Below, in pieces: positions 8,801-17,677 of a stretch of DNA of 64,000 bases. Position 1 is the stretch's first letter. Every line of letters starts with the position of its first letter. Location of the stretch: the NCBI GenBank assembly GCA_963714155.1, contig OY970236.1, positions 868,001 to 932,000 on the forward strand. Direction: 5' to 3'. Source of the DNA: VRUE01 sp963714155. GTDB lineage: Bacteria; Actinomycetota; Thermoleophilia; Solirubrobacterales; 70-9. The position numbers and the translations under genes are program-made. The notes below the pieces were generated by a model. It saw only the letters and a list, made by a program, of their open reading frames with translations. It was not told where the DNA came from and did not search any database.

Positions 8801-11282
8801 GAAGTTCAGTCCCGCGGGAGAAGTCCTTGCCAGCTTCGGCACATTGGGAAGCGGCGAAGGAAAACTGTTGTCCCCAAGCGCCGTCGCGATGTCACCGGAT
8901 GGTAACTATATTTGGGTCGCTGATTCCGGAGCCAACCGCATCCAAAAGTGGACCTCGGCCTACTCTTTTGTGAAATCCGTGGGCACAGTGGGAGCCTCCG
9001 ATGGCCAGTTTGAAGAGCCTTACGGGATCTCGATTGATTCCAAAGGGAACGTCTGGGTGGCCGATACCTACCGAAATCGCATTCAAGGATTTAATTCGGA
9101 CGGAGACTTCCTAACAAAATTCGGCAACACCGGCAACGCTGAAGCGCAGTTGGGTGCTCCTTATTCACTGACAACGGATGCGAGTGGAAACATTTGGGTT
9201 GCGGATACCGGTAACAACCGGATCCAGAAGTGGATTCCGCCGACGAGTAAAGCGTCAACAATCACAAGCGAAATCACTATCGACGGCAAAGTCGTCAATA
9301 CAAAGGTCGGGCGCTGTGGCACCGAAGCCTGCGCCGTTGCCTCGGAATTTGCTCTGGAAAACGCCACATATCTCGGTAAACACACGGTTCAAGTCAAAGC
9401 CACTGATGGTCTGGGTCGCTCTACCACCAAAACGCTTGCGCTCGAACTCCAGAAAGATGCAACGAAACCGACCCTCGAAACCAGCGGCGGGCTTGCAGCT
9501 GCGCCCGAAGGATGGGTTGAACAAGAGACCTACAACCTGAACGCCACCGCTACCGATGCGGGTTACGGCCTCACTTCGCTAATCGCGACGATCGATGGGA
9601 AACAGGTTGCTAGCTGGACCAACTCATGCGTTGATGGCGGCTGTGACGCAACCATCGCAAAAGCTATCGACATGAGTGCCTATTCCGGTGGATCCCATCC
9701 GGCTGAAGTCGTAGCCACGGACGGCGCCGGCAACGTGACCAAAAAAACTTGGACCGTCAACGTGGATCCGGAAGGACATATCAGCGTTGAAGAGGCTGCC
9801 GACACGTTGGAAGCCCTAGAAGGGACAACGGAAGCGAATCCGATCGGGACCGCCAAAGAAGAAGACCAGTATTACGGCACTGCGGCCGGTCTCGGCCTAG
9901 CGCAGACTGAAAATGACATCGTGGTTACAGGCTCGAAAGTACCAACGGTGATTGCCACTGATCCGGCAGAAGGCGTTGAAATGTCCATTTTGCCTGACAA
10001 CTCCTTCGTCGGGCCATGTGAAACGGAAAGCAGCTCCCCAGAGGAGGAAGAAGAACTCGGGGAGAACAAACCAGAGTCCGAAGCAATTGAACCCTCAGCA
10101 ACAAGCTGCAGCGAAAACGAAGAAGGGAACTTCGTACTCGAAGACATCGAAATCAGCCCCATGGGAACGGCTCAAACGGCTACCGACAATGATGTTCTCG
10201 GTGGTCAAGCAGCAGTTGCAACAAATATAGTGAGCAACGTTGACGCGATCACTCGTCCGCTTTACGAAGGCGTTCTCACCTTTCAGGACATTAGAGACGC
10301 TACCGCCCCTGAAAGCTTCACGTGGGAAGTGGAGCTAGCTGGGGGTCAAGAAATGAAACTACTCGACCCGCAACACGCCGCGGTGTACTACGCGGGCGGC
10401 CACCCGGCCTTTGGAATCCAGGCCCAGGCTGCTCACGATGCCATAGGAACCACTGTCGCGACGAAACTGGAAGTAACAGGGAAAAACCTGCTAACGCTAC
10501 GGGTTGACCATCATGGCAAAGCATTCGTCTATCCAGTGCTAAGTGGCGTGGGCTGGCAAGGGGGGTTCGTTTCGGTCGAAGTTGAAGGCCCGTTAGACGA
10601 ACAGCAACTCAAAGAAGAGGAAGAACGAATCAAAGAGGAAGAACAATTAGCTTGGGAAGCTGGTCCTGAAGGCGAAGAAGAAGCTGGCGAAGTGACCGCG
10701 ATCCTTCGCACGGACAAATACGACAGAGTCTCGATGATGGCTCAGGGGCCACCCGTGTCAGTGGAAAAAGCTACCTTTGCCGACCTTAATGTCTCCAAAT
10801 ACACGCACGCGAAGAAGTTCAACTTTCGGGAGTGCTATTACGATTCTCCTCCCAAAACGCTGCCAGAGCCCCAACGAATCGCCTACATCAGTGACGAGAT
10901 CACTGAATGTAAGATGCACTATGGTTGGAGACGTCTGCAAGCTAAGCTATCTGTCCATGGGTGGTTCCGAACCAATTCGGTAATCAGAGAAGTGTGGATC
11001 ATGCCCTTCAACCTTCACTGCGATAAGTGGGGGCATTCGGTGCCGGCGATGGCTGACTGCGAGCGACGACCAGCTAGCGCCCACCCACCGGGTCGGGTCA
11101 ACCTCTACGGGGACTATCGATTCTGGCCGGGTGATGGTCCGGCCTACGAGCAGCCTTCGGGCGGAGCTGGAGTCTCAGCCTGCGTTACGGTTCGCGGCTC
11201 CATCGAATATGGAACGGGCGTACACAGCGAGGAGCCTGTCCTAAGCCCAGCGCGGCAAGGGACACCATGTGAGTGGCCATAA
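5856..11282 (+). CDS. large secreted double NHL beta-propeller protein, main part after frameshift
   Basis: About 1,808 residues in the frame after the shift; the listed ATG is only the first in frame, and the real start is 5039. Residues ~50-400 form a beta-rich head, with Ig-like segments (KPSLALSG..., then PPQVELAGS...) up to ~520. Residues ~538-1128 hold twelve NHL-type units (pattern PxGIAIDxxGNxWVADTxNNRIQKF), arranged as two six-bladed propellers. More Ig-like segments follow, then an acidic Glu-rich linker, and a C-terminal region (from ~1620) with several cysteines. No RHS YD repeats or toxin motif are seen. It is likely a surface adhesin or recognition protein carried as cargo. Confidence 0.8.
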   Translation: MPHGAELRLLDKGHGGAEIAVGEETLVHIPPPMAIDAAGASVKAVLGVSAESTLTVSVEPAKDATYPILVDPLFQSYEWKTKNSTTGINFNPEEEEWRQDERNKMPMNVPGPLEWYLHNKVPTANYPIQADWRGLYVHGHGELRAGDHFAYMYAVPRYYSDQKAYGTKPDSYISRMDLSNVVWLANSNGMSPYVTMGLYDPNNGYVSYYKHEGLKGHSVTDMGFTYPFENKSANTSVKTASVGFDSYEPVFGINALFVGTASIQLTEPTGNLPGLTTKNTAPWVYNTPTPVEFTASDSGLGVYSVTATAEKTSEVFWKASYGCTGVPGSACPRTWKSTDVGHSGPIYKPASLPEGESFLKVVAEDPLGQKSVVAYTPVKVDRTKPSLALSGTITEQGNLGVSRPIYELAINATDGIVAAPQSGVVKTTIEIDGKVVNESAPGCSTQNCSVSRNWTLDAGQYSSGTHLLKVVATDAVGITTTKTQSFKLQPTAPPQVELAGSATQQATLGTSRPRYVLKTNASTESGFNGTPVTPATFITSFGGTGTGKGQFNVANGNAVDSKGSLWVVDWEGGRVEQFNAKGEYVSQFGEPGSNPGQLNLPLGLAIDAAGNFWVTSGDGRIQEFSPAGKFIKQFGKSGSTDGAFKNPLDIAIDSKGNLWILENTRVQVLDQEGKFLFKFGTQGKENGQLSSASGIAIAPDGSVWVADTNNNRLQKFDAAGKFLAAYGEEGIGNGNLSGPDGIDIDQAGNVYVADGVNRRVQVFNAAGQYLTQFGSIGTGPGQFVFPSYLSIDPSGNIWIDSGSNKIQRWRSPVAPPTFSFSFGSKGSGAGQFTTPSSVATDSAGNLWVVDRANARIEKFNADGQFLSQFGAKGSGAGELSSPYGIAIDPNANVWVTDTTNTRVVEFNSKGEFLATFGTNVNKTKVEAGGTQAEKNLCTAASKNVCQAGTAGSLEGQMRQPTGITTSPGGNLFVVEKFNGRVEKFSPAGEVLASFGTLGSGEGKLLSPSAVAMSPDGNYIWVADSGANRIQKWTSAYSFVKSVGTVGASDGQFEEPYGISIDSKGNVWVADTYRNRIQGFNSDGDFLTKFGNTGNAEAQLGAPYSLTTDASGNIWVADTGNNRIQKWIPPTSKASTITSEITIDGKVVNTKVGRCGTEACAVASEFALENATYLGKHTVQVKATDGLGRSTTKTLALELQKDATKPTLETSGGLAAAPEGWVEQETYNLNATATDAGYGLTSLIATIDGKQVASWTNSCVDGGCDATIAKAIDMSAYSGGSHPAEVVATDGAGNVTKKTWTVNVDPEGHISVEEAADTLEALEGTTEANPIGTAKEEDQYYGTAAGLGLAQTENDIVVTGSKVPTVIATDPAEGVEMSILPDNSFVGPCETESSSPEEEEELGENKPESEAIEPSATSCSENEEGNFVLEDIEISPMGTAQTATDNDVLGGQAAVATNIVSNVDAITRPLYEGVLTFQDIRDATAPESFTWEVELAGGQEMKLLDPQHAAVYYAGGHPAFGIQAQAAHDAIGTTVATKLEVTGKNLLTLRVDHHGKAFVYPVLSGVGWQGGFVSVEVEGPLDEQQLKEEEERIKEEEQLAWEAGPEGEEEAGEVTAILRTDKYDRVSMMAQGPPVSVEKATFADLNVSKYTHAKKFNFRECYYDSPPKTLPEPQRIAYISDEITECKMHYGWRRLQAKLSVHGWFRTNSVIREVWIMPFNLHCDKWGHSVPAMADCERRPASAHPPGRVNLYGDYRFWPGDGPAYEQPSGGAGVSACVTVRGSIEYGTGVHSEEPVLSPARQGTPCEWP

Positions 11283-11310
11283 GGTCTTGTAGTATTCGGG
11301 CAGATTGAAT

Positions 11311-12063
11311 ATGGGACTCAGCATTATCCGCAAATGGCGAGTTGCGCGGCGCTCAAGACCAGAGCAAGGGCGTCGGCGACTCGTCACACCGGGCAGGACG
11401 GTTCTCGTTTGCTTGGCTTGCGTGGTGGGGATGGCTGGAGCTGCATTTGCGTTGGCCTCTAATGGTGGCCATCGGAGCCCGAGCAAGGAGGCCCGAGGTG
11501 GGTCGGGGCAGGAAGAACGGTTTCCGCTTTGGCAGGCTGTTCCAGCGAAAGCATTCGCTGTTCTAGGAGAAGGAACGCTAGGGAAAACCGAGTGGGGTGC
11601 ATATGTGTACAGAGGGCACGGGTCCAACGCCCGCGAGGAGCCATGTCTAGTGGTTGCGTCGTTTTTCACAGGCCCTTCCACAAATAGTGGCGGCGGGCTG
11701 TTCAGCCCAGGTACCCCCGAGTGCGGTCCTTTGGCGCCGCCCTCCTCCCGTGTAGTCATGAACACCGCCGGCACGAGCGTCGAGACGAGTTCGGACGACC
11801 CGGCAACTACAACGAAAGCCATAGCAATGACTTTCTCCAGAACCGTTCGGCGGGTGGAGATCGAGCTTAGTCCCGGTCCGTCCGAGAAGAGACAGACCAA
11901 TCTGCTGAGCGCGCGACAAGCAGCGAAGGCGAAGGTCGTCTCGCTCCGTTATGTAGCGTTTGCGGTTCCTCGGGGAGTGTGCGTTGAGGCGATTCACGGC
12001 TTTGACGCGAGCGGCGTTGAGGTTCTAAACGCGTCGGAGGCCTCTCTCTCTTCTTGTAGCTAG
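11311..12063 (+). CDS. membrane-anchored extracytoplasmic protein, unknown function
   Basis: A 250-residue protein. It has a strongly basic N-terminus (about 30 residues), then one transmembrane segment (TVLVCLACVVGMAGAAFALA) and an external Ser/Gly/Pro-rich domain with at least four cysteines. The ATG at 11311 is preferred to the TTG two codons upstream. It starts 28 bases after the NHL protein and may be its partner. I do not recognise a family. From 12064 to 12331 I see no gene, only a weak 5-bp inverted repeat (CGTCA/TGACG). Confidence 0.6.
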   Translation: MGLSIIRKWRVARRSRPEQGRRRLVTPGRTVLVCLACVVGMAGAAFALASNGGHRSPSKEARGGSGQEERFPLWQAVPAKAFAVLGEGTLGKTEWGAYVYRGHGSNAREEPCLVVASFFTGPSTNSGGGLFSPGTPECGPLAPPSSRVVMNTAGTSVETSSDDPATTTKAIAMTFSRTVRRVEIELSPGPSEKRQTNLLSARQAAKAKVVSLRYVAFAVPRGVCVEAIHGFDASGVEVLNASEASLSSCS

Positions 12064-12331
12064 TAGGTGTCGTCCTCCTTGGTTCCGGGAACTGGAATCT
12101 CCGAGGCTCCCCCAGTCACAGATCCTTGAGCGCCAAGCCAAGATCTAAACGAATGTACGGGAGCGCTAAGGCGAACCAAAGCGTTTTCGCTCGTGTTTAG
12201 GCCTCCGTCATACGACTGACGTAGCTCACCCATTGTTGGGGGTGGCGGGAGTTTCGCTCAGCCGGACAGGAGGCGAGGGACCTTCTTTAGGGGGTCTCCG
12301 CATCCGATCGGAACCGGACAAGGAGCAGGGA

Positions 12332-14653
12332 ATGCACAACTCAGTCAAGGGGTCGGGGACCCGGCCGGCAACTGTCGTTTTCATCGCGCTGCTGTTGGCC
12401 ACGGCGATCGGCGTATTCGCCGCCAGCGCCCACGCGACTCAATCGGCCCAATACAAGATGGTCGCCTGCGCCACGACATCTGGCGCACCTCCTTTTGCGA
12501 CGGAGACGAATACCGCCAACGCGCAGCACCCAAGCGGGATCTTCGACTTCACCAACTGGTGCGGCGGGGCCGGCGGCGACCCGCCGGGCGACTCCGCCTA
12601 TTTGAGGATCGCCGAGCATGAATCGGCCGGCAATGCTGGCTACGGCTCCTTCGGGCGCTTCGTCTTCGACACGCCCGCATACGTGCATTTCGTCAATGCC
12701 GGCGCCTACACCCGCGAGCCCGCCGCCTTCAACGCCGGCTGGCTCACGCGCTTTCGCATCCTTGACTTCTCGAACAACACGACCACGCTGCTGAACCAGG
12801 GCGCGGGGTTGCCCAATAGCGGTATCAACTTCGCGCCCACCGGTACCTTTGCGCCCCATCTCTGGCCTTTCGGCTCGGGGATCGACTTCCACCACTTCTA
12901 CTTCGAATTGGTTTGCAACCTGCCGGGGGGTTGCGATCGAGCCAACTACAACGCGGCTGATGGCAACGCCTTCGTCGCCATCCTCAACGACGACGACCCG
13001 CCCGACCTCTACTTCCTGGCCCAAAACTCGGATCTGATGCAGGGCAAGTGGGTTAGCGGCCCGCAGTGGACCCCCTGGTACATCCATGACAACGGCTCCG
13101 GCATCCGCAACGAGCGAATCCGTATCGACGGTGCCGCCCGCTACGCGATCGACCAGCAGGCGCTGGGGCAATGCAACGCGACCGCCTCCCAGACCAACGG
13201 CGAGTTCTCGCGCAACTACCAGCCCTGCCCGCATGGCCCTTTCTGGCACGAATGGACCCTCGACACCGCGAGCCTCTCTGACGGCAGTCACACCCTGCAG
13301 GTCTGTGGCCAGGACTACGGCCAGTACCGAGGGCTCAACAACACGGGCGGGGAGAAGTGCGACGGCCGCACGATCCACGTCGATAACCACGCCCCCGGTA
13401 CCCCGGCCGCCCTGCAGGTCACCAGCGCCGACCCCAACCGCTACCTCGACCACTTCGGCGCGCACTTCACCTTGCCGCCCGACCCTGGCTCGCCGATCGC
13501 AAAGGTCCACTACCAGGTGGTGGGCGCAGGCGGGGAGGCGCTTGGTGCCGAGAAAACGATCTCGGCCACCAACCCGACCGACCTTGCCGGCATCGCTGGC
13601 CCGGCGCAGGCAGGCGAGTACAGGCTGAAGGTATGGCTCGAGGACTCGGTCGGCCTGATCGGCCCCGCTGCCACGGCGCCAGTTCCCCACGACACCACAC
13701 CACCTGCGGCGCCGCAGGCGGTCGCGGTCACCGCTCCGACGAGCAGCCGGGCGGCGGACGGGTTTGACGTGCGCTGGCGCAACATCGCCGATGCCGGCTC
13801 GCCGATCAACGCGGTCCACTACCAGGTGCTGAGTTCGGGCGGGGATGTCGTTGTCCCGGCCGCCACGATCTCAGAGGCGCAGCCGCCCGCAATCTCCGAT
13901 CTCGACGCCCCGCGCGGGCGTGGCGCTTTCACCCTTCAGCTCTGGCTCTCTGACGCCGAGGGCAACGTCGGCGCCCCCGCGAGCGCGCCGCTCTCCTATG
14001 GCTGCGTGCGCTCGGAGGCCGGCGGCGGCAGCGTCCTCGGCGCGTCTGTCTCCGAGGACGGCAGGCGGGATGTAGAGGTGGGACAGGGAACCGGCGTCCC
14101 GCTGAGCGGGAAGCTGCTCGACGCGAGCGGGCATGGGGTGGCGAGCGCCCCACTTTGCATCTTCAGCCGGATCGTCACCGACGCCGAGCCGGAATTCCTC
14201 GGCATGGCAATCACCGGCGCCGATGGCAGCTACCGCTTTGCCGTCTCACCGGGGGCATCTCGCGAACTGACCGCTACCTACCGCTCCGGCCACCGCGAAG
14301 TCTCGGCCACCGCGGCGATTGCGACAAGGGTGAAGCCTTCCTTTGAGGTGCGCCGCAAGGTCGTTCGAAACCGAGGGGTGGCGACCTTCGAGGGCTGGAT
14401 CCCAGGTCCTCACAACGACCGCGTGACCGTGGTCCTACAGGTAAAGCGCGGCAAGGGGTGGCTCGCCTTCCATCGCTATCGCACCCGTGGGGATGGCCAC
14501 TTCACCGTCAGCTATCGGTTCAATCGCACCAAGAGGCCAACGCTTTACTTGATGCGCGCCCAGGTGCGTGAAACGAGTGGCTATCCATACCTGCAGGGGA
14601 CCTCCGATCCGCTCAGGCTGATCGTCCTTCCGAGCCGCCAAGAACGGCGCTAG
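12332..14653 (+). CDS. large secreted protein with Ig-like repeats
   Basis: A 773-residue protein from ATG 12332, with AGGAG six bases upstream. This fits better than the longer frame, because a signal peptide (core VVFIALLLATAIGVFAA, cleavage near AHA-TQ) follows at once. Residues ~25-370 form a beta-rich domain with conserved Cys pairs. Two or three Ig/fibronectin-like modules follow (PGTPAALQVTSADP..., PPAAPQAVAVTAP...; each with the phrase GSPI.KVHYQV). The end is a carboxypeptidase-regulatory-like module (GVASAPLCIFSR...DGSYRFAVSPG) and a basic tail. It probably lies at the cell surface. It is followed after two bases by the sigma-like fusion, suggesting a shared transcript. Confidence 0.75.
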   Translation: MHNSVKGSGTRPATVVFIALLLATAIGVFAASAHATQSAQYKMVACATTSGAPPFATETNTANAQHPSGIFDFTNWCGGAGGDPPGDSAYLRIAEHESAGNAGYGSFGRFVFDTPAYVHFVNAGAYTREPAAFNAGWLTRFRILDFSNNTTTLLNQGAGLPNSGINFAPTGTFAPHLWPFGSGIDFHHFYFELVCNLPGGCDRANYNAADGNAFVAILNDDDPPDLYFLAQNSDLMQGKWVSGPQWTPWYIHDNGSGIRNERIRIDGAARYAIDQQALGQCNATASQTNGEFSRNYQPCPHGPFWHEWTLDTASLSDGSHTLQVCGQDYGQYRGLNNTGGEKCDGRTIHVDNHAPGTPAALQVTSADPNRYLDHFGAHFTLPPDPGSPIAKVHYQVVGAGGEALGAEKTISATNPTDLAGIAGPAQAGEYRLKVWLEDSVGLIGPAATAPVPHDTTPPAAPQAVAVTAPTSSRAADGFDVRWRNIADAGSPINAVHYQVLSSGGDVVVPAATISEAQPPAISDLDAPRGRGAFTLQLWLSDAEGNVGAPASAPLSYGCVRSEAGGGSVLGASVSEDGRRDVEVGQGTGVPLSGKLLDASGHGVASAPLCIFSRIVTDAEPEFLGMAITGADGSYRFAVSPGASRELTATYRSGHREVSATAAIATRVKPSFEVRRKVVRNRGVATFEGWIPGPHNDRVTVVLQVKRGKGWLAFHRYRTRGDGHFTVSYRFNRTKRPTLYLMRAQVRETSGYPYLQGTSDPLRLIVLPSRQERR

Positions 14654-14655
14654 CC

Positions 14656-16104
14656 ATGGCGCACAGGCGCGGTGCAGTCACGGGCGCCGGCCTGAGTGTC
14701 GGCGCTGCCCACTACTACGCGCGGATATATGGCCCGGCGAGGGCGGGGTGCCTCGCCGGGCTGCGCCGCGCCGGCTGCACGGAGGAGGAAGCCGAGGAAA
14801 TCTTCGCCACGACGTTGGAGCGGATTATGGGCAAGTTCGACCCGACCGACTCCCCCTACGCGCCGGCGCAGATGGTCTCGCTGCTGAAGAAGGCATGCCA
14901 GCAGAAGCTGATCGATGAACGGCGCCACCGCAGCGTCCTGCGCATGGTGCCGCTGGAGGAGGCTGCGGGCCATGCTGATGTGGCGGCGGACAGCCCGGCC
15001 GAGGCGGCAGAGCGCCACGAGGCGGTCGCGATCGGGCGCGAGGCGATCGACTCGCTACCCGAGCGCGATCGCCACCTCTTCCTCCAGCGCCACCAGCTGC
15101 ACCTCTCCCCCGAGGAGATCCTGCGCCGCAATCCAGGTCTTAGCCGGCGCACCTATCGCAAGCTGATCCAGCGGGCCAACGCCCGCGCGCTAAAAACCTT
15201 CGAGGAGATCGACAGCGGCGAGCGCTGCAAGCAGATGCGCTCCGAGTACATGCGGCGCTATGTGGCGGGCGAAGCGAGCGAGAGGGAGCTCAAGATGGTT
15301 GGTCTGCATCTGCGTAGCTGCCGCTCCTGCCGCCTCCGCGCGGCGCAAATGCGCACTCACCTACACGATGTTGCCTCGGGTCTCGCTGCCGCCTTGGTCG
15401 CGGGTGGCGCCCGCCGAGGCCATCTCGCCGACTGGATGGCTCGCGCCCTCGACGCAGCGAGCGAGCGCGGGCAGGCCCTCGCCGAGGCGACCCGCCACGC
15501 ACGAGAGCGACTTCGCGAGCTCGGATTGCGGACCCCGCTCGGCTCGCCCGGCTCGGGTGGGGACACGGTTGCCGGGCAGATCGCGGGGCTCTCCGTCGCC
15601 AAGGCGGTCCCGATCTGCGCGACGGGTGCGCTCGCCGTCGGGTGCCTCGCCGCGGGGATAGCGCCGAGCCTCGACGTTTCGAGGACCCCCGAGCCTCATC
15701 GCCCCGCGGTCTCTCGTGAGGCCGCCAGCCGAACATTCGGAGCGGGGAGCACTGCAACGGCTCCCTACGCCCCTACGGTGACGCCCGCGCCCTCAACCAC
15801 GGCTAGCGACAGCGCTGGGGATCGTCGCGCGGGCAGTCGGCAGGAGGTGCCCCCGGCTCGCCGTCCGCGGAAGCTCGGCAGCCCGTCGAGCGATTCGGCG
15901 AGTACGCCCGCTCAGCAGGCGGGTGTCGAATTCGGCGGCGATTCCACCGGTGCCGGACAGCCGTACACACCTCTTCCGCCAGCTCCCGCCGCCGAGACAG
16001 AAGAAGAGGCATCCGCCGGGACTGGCGGGCAAGTGAATCGCTCCAGGAGTGCGGGCGCGGCTCCTCGGAGCAGCTCGCAAGGTGGCAGCGAGTTCGGCAT
16101 GTAG
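14656..16104 (+). CDS. ECF sigma-like / zinc-finger / transmembrane fusion protein
   Basis: A 482-residue protein. Residues ~15-175 resemble an ECF sigma factor: a region-2-like helix block with AGCTEEEAEEIFATTLERI, and region-4-like LPERDRHLFL...SRRTYRKLIQRA. Next comes an anti-sigma-type zinc finger (zf-HC2) with the pattern H-x3-C-x2-C in GLHLRSCRSCR at ~220-230. One membrane segment lies near residues 315-335 (AVPICATGALAVGCLAAG), followed by a ~140-residue Pro/Ser/Thr-rich tail ending EFGM. Having sigma, zinc finger and membrane anchor on one chain suggests a self-tethered regulator released by an outside signal, with the adjacent secreted protein as possible input. Sigma activity is inferred, not shown. 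Confidence 0.7.
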   Translation: MAHRRGAVTGAGLSVGAAHYYARIYGPARAGCLAGLRRAGCTEEEAEEIFATTLERIMGKFDPTDSPYAPAQMVSLLKKACQQKLIDERRHRSVLRMVPLEEAAGHADVAADSPAEAAERHEAVAIGREAIDSLPERDRHLFLQRHQLHLSPEEILRRNPGLSRRTYRKLIQRANARALKTFEEIDSGERCKQMRSEYMRRYVAGEASERELKMVGLHLRSCRSCRLRAAQMRTHLHDVASGLAAALVAGGARRGHLADWMARALDAASERGQALAEATRHARERLRELGLRTPLGSPGSGGDTVAGQIAGLSVAKAVPICATGALAVGCLAAGIAPSLDVSRTPEPHRPAVSREAASRTFGAGSTATAPYAPTVTPAPSTTASDSAGDRRAGSRQEVPPARRPRKLGSPSSDSASTPAQQAGVEFGGDSTGAGQPYTPLPPAPAAETEEEASAGTGGQVNRSRSAGAAPRSSSQGGSEFGM

Positions 16105-16138
16105 TGCTCGTCGCAATCACGCGGAGGAGTTCGGCCTA

Positions 16139-16168
16139 GCCCCGTAACGGCGATGGCCGCCACGGGGC
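16139..16168. terminator. hairpin between convergent genes
   Basis: GCCCCGT and ACGGGGC pair over a 16-base loop that can itself fold. It sits between the stops of the sigma-like fusion (plus) and the I36-like gene (minus), as expected for a shared terminator. There is no long T-run. Confidence 0.45.
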
Positions 16169-16182
16169 TTGACCGGTGTTTG

Positions 16183-16701
16183 TCAGCAGTGGGAGTTTTC
16201 AGCTCCGACCCAAAGCTCGTTGACGAACGTCCAGAACGATGTCTGAGATGCACCGGCACCAAGACACTGAACCAGGCTTCCGCTGTTTCGGAACCAAACC
16301 GCCTTGTTGGAGCCATTGCACATGTTCGCTCCCGATAACTTGAGGTTTCCGCCAAAACTGTGAAGGCCACCGGTGCAGAGGCTTTTCCCAACCGTCCCCC
16401 CGTAAAACGTCTGGGGCCAAACGCACGCGTACCCGGTGCTACATTCGCCTATGCCCGAGAGCGACACTGCTTCTCCGCCGCTCGGCGCCAATGCTGCTTC
16501 TTCACCGCTCGGTGCCAGTGCTTCTTCTTCACCGCTCGGTGCCAGTGCTTCTTCGCCACTCGGGGCCGGCGCAGCTTCGCCGGCTGGCGTCGTTGCTTCT
16601 TCGCTGGTCGACGCCGGGCCTTCCGCGCCGGCAGTGGCCCCGCCGATCAAGCCGAGCACGAGGGTAAGGGCTATCGCTGCGATCCAACTATGTCGCATCT
16701 C
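16183..16701 (-). CDS. secreted peptidase-inhibitor I36-like protein
   Basis: A 172-residue protein from ATG 16701 (MRHSWIAAIAL), with GGAGA upstream. A signal peptide (to ~residue 27) is followed by an acidic low-complexity linker containing several APSGEE-type repeats. The C-terminal ~85 residues form the compact domain: CSTGYACVWPQTFYGG, then further cysteines and WFRNSG. This resembles the beta/gamma-crystallin-like I36 inhibitor family of actinobacteria, so it may bind metal or inhibit an extracellular protease. The 5' region 16702-17075 contains no supported gene and probably holds the promoter. Confidence 0.7.
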   Translation of the reverse strand, partial: EMRHSWIAAIALTLVLGLIGGATAGAEGPASTSEEATTPAGEAAPAPSGEEALAPSGEEEALAPSGEEAALAPSGGEAVSLSGIGECSTGYACVWPQTFYGGTVGKSLCTGGLHSFGGNLKLSGANMCNGSNKAVWFRNSGSLVQCLGAGASQTSFWTFVNELWVGAENSHC

Positions 16702-17075
16702 TTCTCCATTTCTAGTCGTTCTGGATGTCCGTCGCCAAGGTCCATAATTCGCATGCTTGGTCATGGCCGGCGACGAGTGCCCGCAAGTTAATAGAATACT
16801 CAGGAGTTTTTGGACAAGGTATGTCGAGCCGGGCTTCAGCCCTCGTACTTCCGTCCGGCGGCGAGGTGACGAGGCGCCGGTTGCCCTCGCTCTCACTCGT
16901 GACGGGAGATCTCTGAGACACCGTCGTCTCTCAGGGTTTGGCGTAACGACCGCCACATACAAACTCAGCTCGCCGGGTGAAGTGTGCGTTGGGGTGCTCG
17001 GTTCTGAGCTTGCGGGTGGCCAGGGCGTTCCTCCGCGCGGATACGTCTATGAAACTGTAATTAGACGATCCAGCA

Positions 17076-17675
17076 GTGAGAGGGTGTGGGTGCCAATTGA
17101 TCGAGGATGAGGAGTCAAGGTGCGGATCTGCCGATCCTTGGAGCGATCTGGTTGAGCGAACGGGCACGCAGCCCATCGATGACAAGGAGCGAGCCTCCGC
17201 CGCAGCTCCTGTTCCCTCAGACCGGCTCCCAAGCGGCCCCGCTCGCCCTTGGATTCGAATCGCTACCTGCCTTGCGCTCGCGCTGATGGCAGCCACCTGC
17301 ATCGCCTCACTAGTCGCGTCCTCGGGCTCCGATCCCCGGTCCGCACACGAGCGCGCTGATGCCCGGCCCCCGGCATCGCGCGCTCACCACGATCTACCTC
17401 CGCGGCGCCAGCGGCGCTTGGACTACCTGCCCGATCGCAGGCATCGAGAGGGAGGCGCCCCTCGGGGGACGCGAACCCGGGCTGTTCCCACGCAACAGTC
17501 CGTGAAACCTGCTCCACAAGCGATGTTGCCGCAGGAAGCGGAGTCTGCAGACCCACCGCCTGAAACCGATATTCCGGTGATCGAATCCGGCCTCGGCGAG
17601 CCACATGCGGCTCCCCCTAGCGACGAAGGTGGCCTGGCCGACGGTGCGACGCAATCGCCGGAGTTCGGGCTGTAG
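17076..17675 (+). CDS. single-pass membrane protein with Pro-rich tail ending EFGL
   Basis: A 199-residue protein from GTG 17076; an in-frame TTG at 17097 is an alternative, and neither has a strong ribosome site. A hydrophilic N-terminal part of ~60 residues precedes one membrane helix (IRIATCLALALMAATCIASLVA). A long Pro/Arg/Glu-rich tail then ends in PEFGL. The topology and last residues resemble the C-terminal half of the sigma-like fusion (ending EFGM), so the two may share a sorting or cleavage signal. The next gene starts two bases after its stop. The family is unknown. Confidence 0.55.
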   Translation: MRGCGCQLIEDEESRCGSADPWSDLVERTGTQPIDDKERASAAAPVPSDRLPSGPARPWIRIATCLALALMAATCIASLVASSGSDPRSAHERADARPPASRAHHDLPPRRQRRLDYLPDRRHREGGAPRGTRTRAVPTQQSVKPAPQAMLPQEAESADPPPETDIPVIESGLGEPHAAPPSDEGGLADGATQSPEFGL

Positions 17676-17677
17676 GC

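Noticed and set aside
12341..13819. 492-codon open frame antisense to the secreted protein at 12332
   Set aside because: Val/Gly/Arg-rich shadow text without signal peptide, ribosome site or motif.
16485..16575. 27-base tandem repeats that might suggest a CRISPR array
   Set aside because: The units are contiguous without spacers and encode APSGEE-type residues in the I36-like protein. No CRISPR array or cas gene was found in the window.
16757..17110. 117-codon plus frame upstream of the gene at 17076
   Set aside because: It overlaps the 5' region of a better gene, lacks a ribosome site and has no protein character.
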